DNA of 64,000 nt from Litoreibacter ascidiaceicola (GTDB lineage Bacteria > Pseudomonadota > Alphaproteobacteria > Rhodobacterales > Rhodobacteraceae). Of this stretch, positions 7,269 through 15,341 are shown in pieces. Location of the stretch: contig NZ_FQUV01000005.1 of NCBI RefSeq assembly GCF_900129235.1, forward strand, positions 248,001-312,000, read 5' to 3'. Positions within the stretch are counted from its first letter, which is position 1, and every line of letters starts with the position of its first letter. The notes under the pieces are model-generated. The model was not told the DNA's origin and did not search any database. It saw only the letters and a list, made by a program, of their open reading frames with translations. The position numbers and the translations under genes were made by a program.

Positions 7269-9944
7269 TCAGGCTATGTCGCGCCGCGCAAACGACATTG
7301 ACCGGAATTGGTTTTTGTATGGACTGACACCCATTTTCCGGACCTTACCGACGCCCATCTTGTAGTTGTAGTTGCCGCTGATCCAGTCAACGACACGTCC
7401 TGACAAAGCGTTTGCTGGCTGCGAAGTGTGCAAGAAATCCATGTAGCCAAGGTTCTCTTTGACCGCAGGGGTCACGATCGCCACGGCCGTAATCGACCCT
7501 TTCGTCAACTCCACATGGCCGTTTTTCAACAGCTCCGCAAAATCAAAATCGCTTCCTTCCACACCGACAATTGTATCGGTCTGAACAGGAATTCGGTCGG
7601 AATAAACCTGCACGTAGTCGCCACTTTCGATGCCACGCGCCTCGGCAACAGAAGGGTGGATTTCAATCCAGTTTTCCGGCCAGCGCTGCACAATATAGGG
7701 ACGACGTCGGTCGTCATATCCCGATTGCCAACGCTCGTTAATGCGTCCCGAGGAAATCCAGATCTCGTCTTCGCGAGGCTTCATCCACTCCCAATAGCTC
7801 GAGAACAAATCCCAAGGCGCTTTTTGAATGTTGCACTTGCCGGTCTGGCTGTTGAAATGGGTCAACTTCTTGTTGAACACATTGGCCCCCTGAGGACCGG
7901 TATCTGGAAGAACGCGATTCACATCGTGCAGCCGTTTAGTTCCCTCCAAAGAGCCGTCTGGAAGCATCAAGACTGGGCCTTGAATGCCGTTCGTCCCGAA
8001 TTCACCGAATTTTTCGTGCAGGGTCTTGCCTTCACGTTTCGCCGCAACGTGGACCATGTTGAAGTCTTTACGAGACCCGCGAGAGTGGCGCGCACCCTCT
8101 TCCAACACGTCGTTAGAGTCCTTCCAGTCGAACCCCTCAAAGCCCATCTTTTTGGCCAGATTGGCGATGATCCACCAATCGGGTTTTGCTTCGCCGGGGG
8201 CGTCGTAGAATTTGGGGTACAACCTCAGGCGACGTTCGCCATTTGCACGGGTGAAAGTTTCTTCTCCCCAACCCGAGGCCGGGAACACGATGTCCGCGTA
8301 GCGCGCACCGATCGGGTCGACCAGATAAATGTCTTGATTCCAAACAACCATACCGCCGCTATCAGCACGCCGCTTTAACGTGTCGATGATATCCTGCTTC
8401 TCGAAGCTCTGGACTTGATGCGGGTTGCGTGTCGTTAGCTCATCGAACTTGGCTTGCAACGATTGGCTGCCGCACATCGCTTGAACCCAAGTTGTACCTA
8501 TGACGTGGGCTAGCCGTGTATGGCCGCTCATCAGGTAGCGGTCTGTGTCCATAGCGCGACGCCGCCGACCGGGCAGCTTTTCGGGTGACTTATTGCGAGG
8601 GTACCCACCACCGCGAAGACCACCACGCTGGTGACCGCCTGCACGCCCGATAACCTGACCGGGACGCCCGCCTGCACCAACCGCAATCCCCAGAGCGGAA
8701 ATTGCTTGAGTGTTGCCAGTGTTATTGGACCAATAGAACCCTTTCTCGATCATGATCGAGGTTTTGGGGCGAGTGCCGTCCTCTTTGGGTTTGGCCATCC
8801 ATTCGGCGGCAGTATATATTTTCTGCACATCGATTTGGGCAATCTCGGCGGCTTTCTCAGGAACAGTATAGTCCTGGGCTAACAGCCATTCTTTCCAATC
8901 CTCAAAGCCATCAGTCTGAAATTTGCCCCAAGTTGTGCGCCACTGCCACGGCGTGTTACGCGTGCCTTGACCAAAGCCGGACGAGCTTTCCCACTTGTTG
9001 TTCACCCATTTCTCGATCCATTCGTCATCCTGCCAGCCGTTTTCGACGATGACGCGGGCAATCGCCAAAACCACGGGCAAATCGGTGCCGGGCTGGATGT
9101 CCAGAACGATGCCGCCGTTCTTTTCAGCGAATGCCGTGCCCGCAGTTCGGCGTGGCAGCATGAAGATGGTTTTTTGACCTCCTTGGATGGCAGGCATGAT
9201 GTAGTCGGTGAACAAGATTGTCTTGGATTCGTAGGGGTCCGTTCCGCACATCATCAGCGTATCAGCATCTGCCCAGTCGTCGTAGCTGGGTCCAAAATTA
9301 TCGAACCCTGCATCCCTGAAGCCCGGTGTCGATGATACGTCGGAAGGTGTGTCATGAAATGTGAAGTTCGCGGTGTTAATATGGCGAAGCGCATATTTCG
9401 TGATGGCATATGTGTTCTCCATATACCCGTAAGAGAACGTCTTCACGCCGTAGGCGTTAGTGCCGTGTTTTTTGAGCACGTGGTTGCCAACCTCAGCAGC
9501 AATATCCAGTGCGAAGTCCCAAGTAACAGGCATCAGCACCCCGAACATACGCACCATTGGTGATTTTAGGCGGTCACGGGTCGGTGTCTGAGGGTTATAA
9601 ACTTTCTGCGCCAGCGCACCGCCACGAATGGACGAATTCCCGGAATAATTCACGAAATCGGTGTCTTTGTCGGGAATGATTACGACGTGATGCGGCTCAC
9701 CATTGTGGAGCACGATGTTGTGTTGGTTCGGCGCCACCCAAGCCCCCAAAGGAGACACTGGAAAATCTTCACCGAAGGCGTTCTGGTCGGCCGCCGGGCC
9801 ACCATTGCGCCCGCCTGCAACGGGCCAGCGGTAAACCTTGTAACCGCAGGCAACGATACAGTAATCGCAGGCGGTAGAAATCACATCAGCGTCTGGTGGA
9901 GGCAACGGGATGGATTGTTCCGGCACATAATATGGTGTGGACAT
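7269..9944 (-). CDS. idrA: iodate reductase catalytic subunit, Mo-bisMGD enzyme of the AioA/IdrA family
   Basis: DMSO-reductase-superfamily molybdoenzyme, 891 aa, closest in pattern to arsenite oxidase AioA. Cys26, Cys29 and Cys33 (CDYCIVAC) plus a Ser in NSSIRGG (residues 103-109) in place of the fourth Cys predict a [3Fe-4S] cluster, as in AioA. No TAT signal is present; export would be by hitch-hiking on the Rieske subunit. Arg434 and His438 (RAGGHQRGG) match two AioA substrate-site residues. The region matching AioA His195/Glu203 instead reads TPGFRDAGFDN (206-216), lacking that His and Glu. This, with the Rieske protein and two di-haem peroxidases upstream, points to IdrA, which reduces iodate in the periplasm. 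A strong GAGGAGG lies before the ATG. Arsenite oxidase remains the main alternative; substrate not proven. Confidence 0.85.
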   Translation of the reverse strand: MSTPYYVPEQSIPLPPPDADVISTACDYCIVACGYKVYRWPVAGGRNGGPAADQNAFGEDFPVSPLGAWVAPNQHNIVLHNGEPHHVVIIPDKDTDFVNYSGNSSIRGGALAQKVYNPQTPTRDRLKSPMVRMFGVLMPVTWDFALDIAAEVGNHVLKKHGTNAYGVKTFSYGYMENTYAITKYALRHINTANFTFHDTPSDVSSTPGFRDAGFDNFGPSYDDWADADTLMMCGTDPYESKTILFTDYIMPAIQGGQKTIFMLPRRTAGTAFAEKNGGIVLDIQPGTDLPVVLAIARVIVENGWQDDEWIEKWVNNKWESSSGFGQGTRNTPWQWRTTWGKFQTDGFEDWKEWLLAQDYTVPEKAAEIAQIDVQKIYTAAEWMAKPKEDGTRPKTSIMIEKGFYWSNNTGNTQAISALGIAVGAGGRPGQVIGRAGGHQRGGLRGGGYPRNKSPEKLPGRRRRAMDTDRYLMSGHTRLAHVIGTTWVQAMCGSQSLQAKFDELTTRNPHQVQSFEKQDIIDTLKRRADSGGMVVWNQDIYLVDPIGARYADIVFPASGWGEETFTRANGERRLRLYPKFYDAPGEAKPDWWIIANLAKKMGFEGFDWKDSNDVLEEGARHSRGSRKDFNMVHVAAKREGKTLHEKFGEFGTNGIQGPVLMLPDGSLEGTKRLHDVNRVLPDTGPQGANVFNKKLTHFNSQTGKCNIQKAPWDLFSSYWEWMKPREDEIWISSGRINERWQSGYDDRRRPYIVQRWPENWIEIHPSVAEARGIESGDYVQVYSDRIPVQTDTIVGVEGSDFDFAELLKNGHVELTKGSITAVAIVTPAVKENLGYMDFLHTSQPANALSGRVVDWISGNYNYKMGVGKVRKMGVSPYKNQFRSMSFARRDIA

Positions 9945-9956
9945 TGGTGTTCCTCC

Positions 9957-10544
9957 TCAACCTTGCAGATTGTCAAAACGGCCGTAGATCAGGCCAAACA
10001 TGCCGACGGCGTAAATGTCGTCGCCATCCAATTCCAAAAGGACCTGTGGTAGCGATTGGTAAGCCTGACCGGAGATGAATATCCCGTGGCGAGTCAGATC
10101 AAAGGTGGTCAAGTGCAGCGGACAAGGCCCTAGCGCTTTGTCTGCGGCTTGATAGGTGCCTTGCAGCGGACCGCCTTGGTGGGTGCAGGTATAGTTGAAG
10201 GCCACAACATCCCTGTTTGGTCCCAGGCCTCCCCCGGCTTCCTTACCCAGCTTAACCAAAATGCTTTCAGCGTATTCCCCCGAGTCCGGATATTCGAAAT
10301 CAAACGGTTCATCGACAACCAGCTCGCTTAGCTTCGCGATGAACTTGCGCTGATAGGTCGACACGACGGCTGGTGTTTGTGCCTGCGGCATGCCCGGAAT
10401 GCCAACCATTACGACGGTTGTAGTGATGCCACTGGTCAGCAAAAACTGGCGACGGTTCATCAAGCAGTTGCGAGTACCTGCCTTCTCCGCTTCACCATTT
10501 TCGCCATTAATGGCAGCAGCGATTTTGGGATCAAGATCGTTCAT
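9957..10544 (-). CDS. idrB: iodate reductase Rieske [2Fe-2S] subunit
   Basis: Small electron-transfer subunit, 195 aa. Twin-arginine signal NRRQFLLTSG (Arg31-Arg32) follows an unusually long 28-residue N-terminal stretch; the start at 10544 is chosen for the AGGAGACAGGA upstream, while the Met at the twin-arginine site has no ribosome site. Rieske ligands are Cys120-x-His122 and Cys141-x2-His144 (CTH and CPLH). The two extra cysteines that form the disulfide in bc1 Rieske proteins are absent (CTHQGGP, CPLHLTTFD), as in some AioB proteins, which should lower the redox potential. It lies 12 bp upstream of idrA and 16 bp downstream of a peroxidase gene, in one operon. It would carry IdrA across the membrane and pass electrons from cytochrome c. 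Confidence 0.88.
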   Translation of the reverse strand: MNDLDPKIAAAINGENGEAEKAGTRNCLMNRRQFLLTSGITTTVVMVGIPGMPQAQTPAVVSTYQRKFIAKLSELVVDEPFDFEYPDSGEYAESILVKLGKEAGGGLGPNRDVVAFNYTCTHQGGPLQGTYQAADKALGPCPLHLTTFDLTRHGIFISGQAYQSLPQVLLELDGDDIYAVGMFGLIYGRFDNLQG

Positions 10545-10560
10545 TGGTCCTGTCTCCTGT

Positions 10561-11685
10561 TCAATTGTTGGCCGCGACGGGCAAAGGTTGCATTTCGGGC
10601 AGGTCTGGCTCGGTGGGCAAAATTTCATCCCCGCTCAAGCTTTCGAGGAAGGCCACCAGATCATTCACCTCGCTATCAGACAGGCCAAGCGGCTCAATCA
10701 GGGGTGATTTATTGTCGGCAAACTCGTTCTCACCGCCGCCTGCATTGTAGAATTCCACAACGTCGTGCAGCGTCTCAATCATGCCGTTATGCATGTAGGG
10801 ATAGGTGTATTTGGTATAGCGCAGGCTTGGCGTGCGGAACTTGCCCTTGTCGGATTTCTGCTTGGTGCGGAAATAGAGACCTGGATCGTCCTTGGTCGTC
10901 CGATACATTTCCTCGGTGGATCCTTTGGCCAAAAGTTCGAACCGGAACGTGATCTGCGCGATGGCATCATCCTGCCAGCCGTCATAGGCGGGAACGCCAA
11001 GATTATGATAGCTTTCATCGGTCAGTAACGGGCCAGAATGACAGGCAATGCATTTGGCTTTACCGACAAACAGATCCAAGCCGCGTTTTTGCGCGTCATC
11101 CAGCGCGTCATCGTCTCCGTCCATGTAGATATCGAACGGTGTGTCCGTTTGCACGATCGAGCGCTCATAGGCAGCGATCGCCATATAAGCATGCCGGACA
11201 TTGGGCCAGTCATCGCCAAAAACCTCTGCGAAGGCTTTGCGGTATTCAGGCACAAAGGCAAGGCGCGCTTCCATCATGTCGTCTTCGCCATTGCCCGCGA
11301 CGCCGCCGCGTGCGGCTGAACGCGCCTGATGTTCAAGCGATCCGGACGAACCAGCCCAAAACAGCTTGCCGTAGTAAGCTGAATTTACAATTGTCTGGCT
11401 ATTGCGCCAGTGTGTCGTCCCGGGATAGCCAAAGCTAATTTTATCCTGAATGGCCCAACCGGCATCAGGAAGGTGGCACGACGAACACGGCATAGCGTTG
11501 TTGCCTGAAAGGATTGGGTCAAAGAACAGTTTCTCACCCAAAGCGATCTTTTCTGGGGTCATGGCGTTGTCTGCCGGAATTGGTGGTGGGCCAAGAGCGG
11601 CCAAACCCTCGGGTCGATCTTGAGCCATTATGGCGGTAGCCGTCAAAGTGGTCAGGCCAAAGGCGAATGCGGTTAAGTGTTTCAT
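10561..11685 (-). CDS. idrP2: di-haem cytochrome c peroxidase of the iodate reductase operon
   Basis: Periplasmic bacterial cytochrome c peroxidase/MauG-type protein, 374 aa, with a Sec signal peptide ending near AMAQ (residues 1-21; IMAQD). Two haem sites are visible: CSSCH at residues 67-71 and CIACH in the second half (GKAKCIACHSG). The C-terminal YPYMHNGMIETLHDVVEFYNAGGG block is typical of the family (seen as YMHNGMIETLHDVV). TAAGGAGG precedes the ATG. In idr clusters such peroxidases are thought to remove H2O2 or reactive iodine intermediates formed during iodate reduction. Whether it corresponds to P1 or P2 of other organisms cannot be settled here; I named it by order of transcription. 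Confidence 0.85.
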   Translation of the reverse strand: MKHLTAFAFGLTTLTATAIMAQDRPEGLAALGPPPIPADNAMTPEKIALGEKLFFDPILSGNNAMPCSSCHLPDAGWAIQDKISFGYPGTTHWRNSQTIVNSAYYGKLFWAGSSGSLEHQARSAARGGVAGNGEDDMMEARLAFVPEYRKAFAEVFGDDWPNVRHAYMAIAAYERSIVQTDTPFDIYMDGDDDALDDAQKRGLDLFVGKAKCIACHSGPLLTDESYHNLGVPAYDGWQDDAIAQITFRFELLAKGSTEEMYRTTKDDPGLYFRTKQKSDKGKFRTPSLRYTKYTYPYMHNGMIETLHDVVEFYNAGGGENEFADNKSPLIEPLGLSDSEVNDLVAFLESLSGDEILPTEPDLPEMQPLPVAANN

Positions 11686-11697
11686 GGTCCTGCCTCC

Positions 11698-12771
11698 TTA
11701 GTTTTTGGCGTTGTTCCAGTCTTCAATTGGCACGTAGTCGTAATCATCCTCGCGCCAGACATATTCATCGGTGTCGAAGCTCTCGCCCGACATTGCTTCG
11801 AGATAGGCAACCAGATCGGCCTTCTCGCTGGGCACCAGTCCCAAGGGCTTCAGGCGCGCGTCTTTCAGCGGGTCGTTCCCGCCACCAGCGTCGTAAAAGT
11901 CCACGACTTCCTCGAGCGTCTCGAACGCACCGTTGTGCATGTAAGGCGCGGTCCACACCAACTCGCGCAATGTCGGCGTCAGGAAGCTGCGTTTGGTGTC
12001 ATCTTTGTGCGTGCGGATATAGGCCCCAAGATCTTCACGCAGGTTCATGTAGTTCTCGACTCCCATGAACTTGGCGTAGGTCACAAAAGCCGAGTGCCGC
12101 TCAGGGCTGGCCCAGATATCGGGATTGTCCGGCACACCGGTGTTGTGCGGCTTGTCATCAGTGTAGCGCGCACCAGCATGGCACGAGGAACAACTGCCTT
12201 TGCCTTCGAAGATACCTTTGCCGCGCTCTGCCGCTGAACTCAGAGTGCCCGTGTCGACCGCTGCACCGCGCGATACGATTGTTTTCATGAAATCCATCAA
12301 GGCGTTACGAGCGCCACCATTTCCGGGCTCTGACATGCCAGCCGCAGCGAACATTTCCACATAGATTGGGTCCTGCTTTAAACGCTCCTGCATGATACGC
12401 ATGTCCATGTTCATCAGGTAGGTTTCAGTAATCATCTCACGCGCGACATCGTTCAGGTTTGTCCCCAGACGTCCATCATGCAACCAAGCGTCGCGATAAC
12501 CTACATTGGCCAACGTCGGAGCATTTCTGAAATGCCCGGCCCCGGTATATGCTTGGCTCAAAGCCTCGCCATCTGTGAACGCCTTGTCCGGCTGGTGGCA
12601 GCTTGAGCAGCTGAGCGTGGTATCCCCCGAAAGGCGCGTGTCGTAGAACAGGCGTTTGCCCAGTTCGGCACGCGCAGCATTCACATCCATTGGAGGGATA
12701 GGAACCACGTCCTGTGCGATTGCAGCCGTACCGGCTAGCAGTGAGCAAATCAAAGTGAGTTTTTTTAGCAT
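11698..12771 (-). CDS. idrP1: di-haem cytochrome c peroxidase, first gene of the iodate reductase operon
   Basis: Second periplasmic di-haem peroxidase, 357 aa, with a Sec signal peptide (MLKKLTLICSLLAGTAAIAQ) and haem motifs CSSCH at residues 55-59 and CSSCH again in the central part (GSCSSCHAG). It is a diverged paralogue of the following peroxidase, sharing the YMHNGAFETLEEVVDFYDAGGG block (YMHNGAFETLEEV). ATG 12771 is preferred over the in-frame ATG 7 codons upstream because GGGGAGG lies just before it. Only 12 bp separate it from the second peroxidase. It heads the P1-P2-B-A-HEAT series. Expected role: removal of peroxide or hypoiodous acid made by IdrAB. Confidence 0.85.
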   Translation of the reverse strand: MLKKLTLICSLLAGTAAIAQDVVPIPPMDVNAARAELGKRLFYDTRLSGDTTLSCSSCHQPDKAFTDGEALSQAYTGAGHFRNAPTLANVGYRDAWLHDGRLGTNLNDVAREMITETYLMNMDMRIMQERLKQDPIYVEMFAAAGMSEPGNGGARNALMDFMKTIVSRGAAVDTGTLSSAAERGKGIFEGKGSCSSCHAGARYTDDKPHNTGVPDNPDIWASPERHSAFVTYAKFMGVENYMNLREDLGAYIRTHKDDTKRSFLTPTLRELVWTAPYMHNGAFETLEEVVDFYDAGGGNDPLKDARLKPLGLVPSEKADLVAYLEAMSGESFDTDEYVWREDDYDYVPIEDWNNAKN

Positions 12772-12802
12772 GAATGCCTCCCCTTGGGTCATTCCAGCAG
12801 GC

Positions 12803-12834
12803 TTTGATCAATTCGGCTGTTTCGACTGATCAAA
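12803..12834. promoter_or_regulatory. paired TTTGATCA repeat upstream of idrP1, candidate operator
   Basis: TTTGATCA (12803-12810) and its inverted copy TGATCAAA (12827-12834) lie 32-63 bases before the idrP1 start. Because TGATCA is itself palindromic the pair is also a direct repeat with 22-bp spacing, about two helical turns, which suits an OmpR-type regulator dimer. The halves resemble FNR half-sites, but the spacing is not that of an FNR box. Confidence 0.4.
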
Positions 12835-13002
12835 CCTATTGTAAGCGATCGCACTTGCACGCGGTCGCCGTGAGAATATTCAGCAGGCGGACAGTTGCAT
12901 CAAATGACACAGGGACTCAGCCTGACCACAGCCTAGGCGAACCGCTGCTCCCAATTGTTGCGGGCAGCATGGTCTTATGTGACTTCTTATGACGAAATGC
13001 GA

Positions 13003-13033
13003 CGGCCTGAGCCGCGCTAGGCTTCTCAGGCCG
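13003..13033 (-). terminator. hairpin after the sensor kinase gene, possible terminator
   Basis: Perfect 9-bp stem (13003-13011 with 13025-13033) and 13-nt loop, beginning 8 bases past the kinase stop. No clear U-run follows on the minus strand, so termination may be partial or Rho-dependent. It separates the kinase from the idr operon. Confidence 0.4.
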
Positions 13034-13040
13034 GACTTAC

Positions 13041-15257
13041 CTAGGAGGCGGCGTCAATCATTGCCCGAATGCTGCGCGCCAGTTTTGCTGGATCCACCGG
13101 CTTGTTCATTAAATCGACGGCAGGCCCGGCAATCTCTAACCCTGACGGATTATATCCAGTGCAGATTATCACCGGAATATCTGGGCGCAGTTCGCGCACC
13201 GCATTCACCAACTCCTCGCCGCTCATCTGTGGCATGACCATGTCGGAGATAAGCAAATCAGGGCGTTGAGGTTCTGCGCGAATATGCTCAAGCGCAGTTA
13301 GCGGTGATGTAAACGCCTCGACTTGATAGCCGAGGCGCAGTAACACCCGACGGAATGTCGCCGCGACTTCTGCCTGATCATCCACCACAACGATGCGCTC
13401 CCGGCCACGTGGGATATCCGTGTTTTCAAGTTTAGGTTGGGAGGTGTCGCTTTCCGTGCCCGGCAAGTAAATGGTAAATTTTGCCCCCTGCTTTGGCTTG
13501 CTCGTGACATCGATTGTCCCGTCCAACTCTTCAATCAGCCCGAATACCACCGCGAGGCCAAGCCCAGAGCCTTTGCCCAAGGGCTTTGTCGTGAAAAACG
13601 GATCAAACAGGTGCTGCAGCGTTTCGGTGCTCATTCCGGGACCATTGTCGGCAACTTCAAACAGAATCCACCCGCCTGGTCGGGAGGCCAGCCCTTCTGG
13701 CAAATCATCGTACAAGGTTCGAGCCAAGACTCGAATTTCACCCAACGACCCGCCAATAGCTTCAATCGAATTGCGGCATAAGTTCATAACGATTTGATGC
13801 AGGTGTGTTTCATCACCAAGCACAATCAGCTTATCTTCAACTGCTGTGCAGTCCAGTGTGATCGTCGGAGGCATTGAAGCATTCAAGAGCCTAGATACTT
13901 CGTCAATGATTGCGCCAAAATCTGTCGGCTTTCGAAGTCCTGGTTCTCGGCGCGCGAATGTCAGCAGTCCGCGTACAAGGCTCTGAGCGCGTCGCGCCGC
14001 AATATCGATCTGCTCGATCTCGACCGCAATTTCACTTCGTTCCGGCGCATCCAGTGCAGCCAGATGCGCCGCACCTACTATGGTTGTTAAGACATTATTA
14101 AAGTCGTGCGCAATCCCGCCTGCCAAGAGCCCAACGGCCTCGAGTTTCTGAGCCCGTGCGACCTGCTCGCGGGCTTGCCTTTTCTCGGTCACGTCTTCGC
14201 CGATGCCAATGTAGTTCTGAACTGTGCCATCTGCGGCGACGAGTGGAAGGATTTTGGTCTCAGCCCAATAACTACCCCCATCCTTACTCCGGTTGCGAAA
14301 AACACCCCGCCAGTCGAGCCCTTTTGCCAAACGCTTACGGATAATTTCGTATTCGGCTGGGGGCGTGTCACCAGATTGCAAGAACTGAGGCGTCTGGCCA
14401 ATGACCTCGTCGCGTGACCATCCAGTTAGCTTCTCGAATTGACGATTGGCATAAATGATCCGAGCATCAGTATCGGTCATAAAGATTGTAGCGGGGCTTT
14501 GTTCTACCGCGCGTGCCAGCCGCTCATTGGACTGTTGTAACGCGCGCCGCTTCTTCAATTCGTCAGACAATTGAGACAATGCGCCTCGCATATCCCGCAG
14601 CAGAAGGATCAATAGATAGCCAATCAACAGCGACGACATAACAAGTCCCGCTATGGACGCAAAGCCAATCCAGATTAGCGTTTGCCCGCGACTAACCGCA
14701 CTCAGCATCCGTTCCGCACTGACTTGTCGATTAGCAGTCCAAAGGCGTTCCAGTTCTGCAAGCGCCTGGATCGCGGCAGCGTCATCTATTCTGACAGCAT
14801 CGTCAGTTCGCGCGACATCCCACTGCTCTTCTGCGGCCTGAACAGCAAGTGGTAGGATAGCGCTGTATTGTTTAATCGTTCTCCGAACCATGCCGATCGC
14901 GTTGCGCTCATCCGGGTCGACTGTGGCTTCCAAATATTCGGCCGTCGTCGTCATGAACTGGTCAATCTGCTCTCTTGTGCGATCCAAGTACACTTCTTCG
15001 CGGCGCAGCACATAGTTTTTGAAATTGTGAATAATTCCGCCATATCCCAGATGCCCGCGAATGGAACTGATCCAGACGCCTTTGCGACCAACGCCATCTG
15101 AATAATCAGACCAACTGGCTTCGACTTCACGAAACTGGGCCCTCGTTTGCAGGCCAAGATATATTCCAAGCGAGACAGTCAGAAGCAATAGCATCACTGA
15201 CGCGAGACGAATTCGTTGGCTCCGCGACAAGGTGTTTTTGTTCACAGCCTCAGGCAT
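13041..15257 (-). CDS. membrane-bound PAS hybrid sensor histidine kinase, candidate idr regulator
   Basis: 738 aa from ATG 15257, chosen over a GTG five codons upstream because GAGGT lies 8 bases before it. Order of parts: TM helix 18-36, ~155-residue periplasmic sensor region, TM helix about 193-220, PAS about 249-362, H-box with phospho-acceptor His384 (GGIAHDFNN), GHKL ATPase with the NGPGM (about 538) and GSGLGL motifs, and a C-terminal receiver with Asp672 (LISDMVMPQMSG). The architecture is that of a hybrid kinase, but no Hpt domain is attached. A divergent OmpR-type regulator gene starts 84 bp away and is the natural partner. The periplasmic sensor region is unrecognised; position next to idrP1 suggests it senses iodate, iodide or an associated redox state. 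That is inference. Confidence 0.9.
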   Translation of the reverse strand: MPEAVNKNTLSRSQRIRLASVMLLLLTVSLGIYLGLQTRAQFREVEASWSDYSDGVGRKGVWISSIRGHLGYGGIIHNFKNYVLRREEVYLDRTREQIDQFMTTTAEYLEATVDPDERNAIGMVRRTIKQYSAILPLAVQAAEEQWDVARTDDAVRIDDAAAIQALAELERLWTANRQVSAERMLSAVSRGQTLIWIGFASIAGLVMSSLLIGYLLILLLRDMRGALSQLSDELKKRRALQQSNERLARAVEQSPATIFMTDTDARIIYANRQFEKLTGWSRDEVIGQTPQFLQSGDTPPAEYEIIRKRLAKGLDWRGVFRNRSKDGGSYWAETKILPLVAADGTVQNYIGIGEDVTEKRQAREQVARAQKLEAVGLLAGGIAHDFNNVLTTIVGAAHLAALDAPERSEIAVEIEQIDIAARRAQSLVRGLLTFARREPGLRKPTDFGAIIDEVSRLLNASMPPTITLDCTAVEDKLIVLGDETHLHQIVMNLCRNSIEAIGGSLGEIRVLARTLYDDLPEGLASRPGGWILFEVADNGPGMSTETLQHLFDPFFTTKPLGKGSGLGLAVVFGLIEELDGTIDVTSKPKQGAKFTIYLPGTESDTSQPKLENTDIPRGRERIVVVDDQAEVAATFRRVLLRLGYQVEAFTSPLTALEHIRAEPQRPDLLISDMVMPQMSGEELVNAVRELRPDIPVIICTGYNPSGLEIAGPAVDLMNKPVDPAKLARSIRAMIDAAS

Positions 15258-15341
15258 AGAAATCGACCTCACTTAGGAGTCGGTTGTAAACGCCTCCGGA
15301 ATTCGCAAGATAGCAACAAGTAAAAAAATGGGAAGAAGTGG
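15258..15341. promoter_or_regulatory. divergent promoter region of the two-component system
   Basis: The 84-bp gap between the oppositely transcribed kinase and regulator genes must contain both ribosome sites (GAGGT for the kinase, GGAAGAAG for the regulator) and at least the regulator promoter. I could not pick out convincing -35/-10 boxes. Confidence 0.4.

Noticed and set aside
7269-10544. Arsenite oxidase AioAB
   Set aside because: The proteins belong to the same superfamily, but two di-haem peroxidases share the operon, and the His/Glu substrate-site pair is not seen in IdrA. No arsenic-related genes are near.
12803-12834. Canonical FNR box upstream of idrP1
   Set aside because: Half-sites TTGAT and ATCAA are present but 20 bases apart instead of 4.
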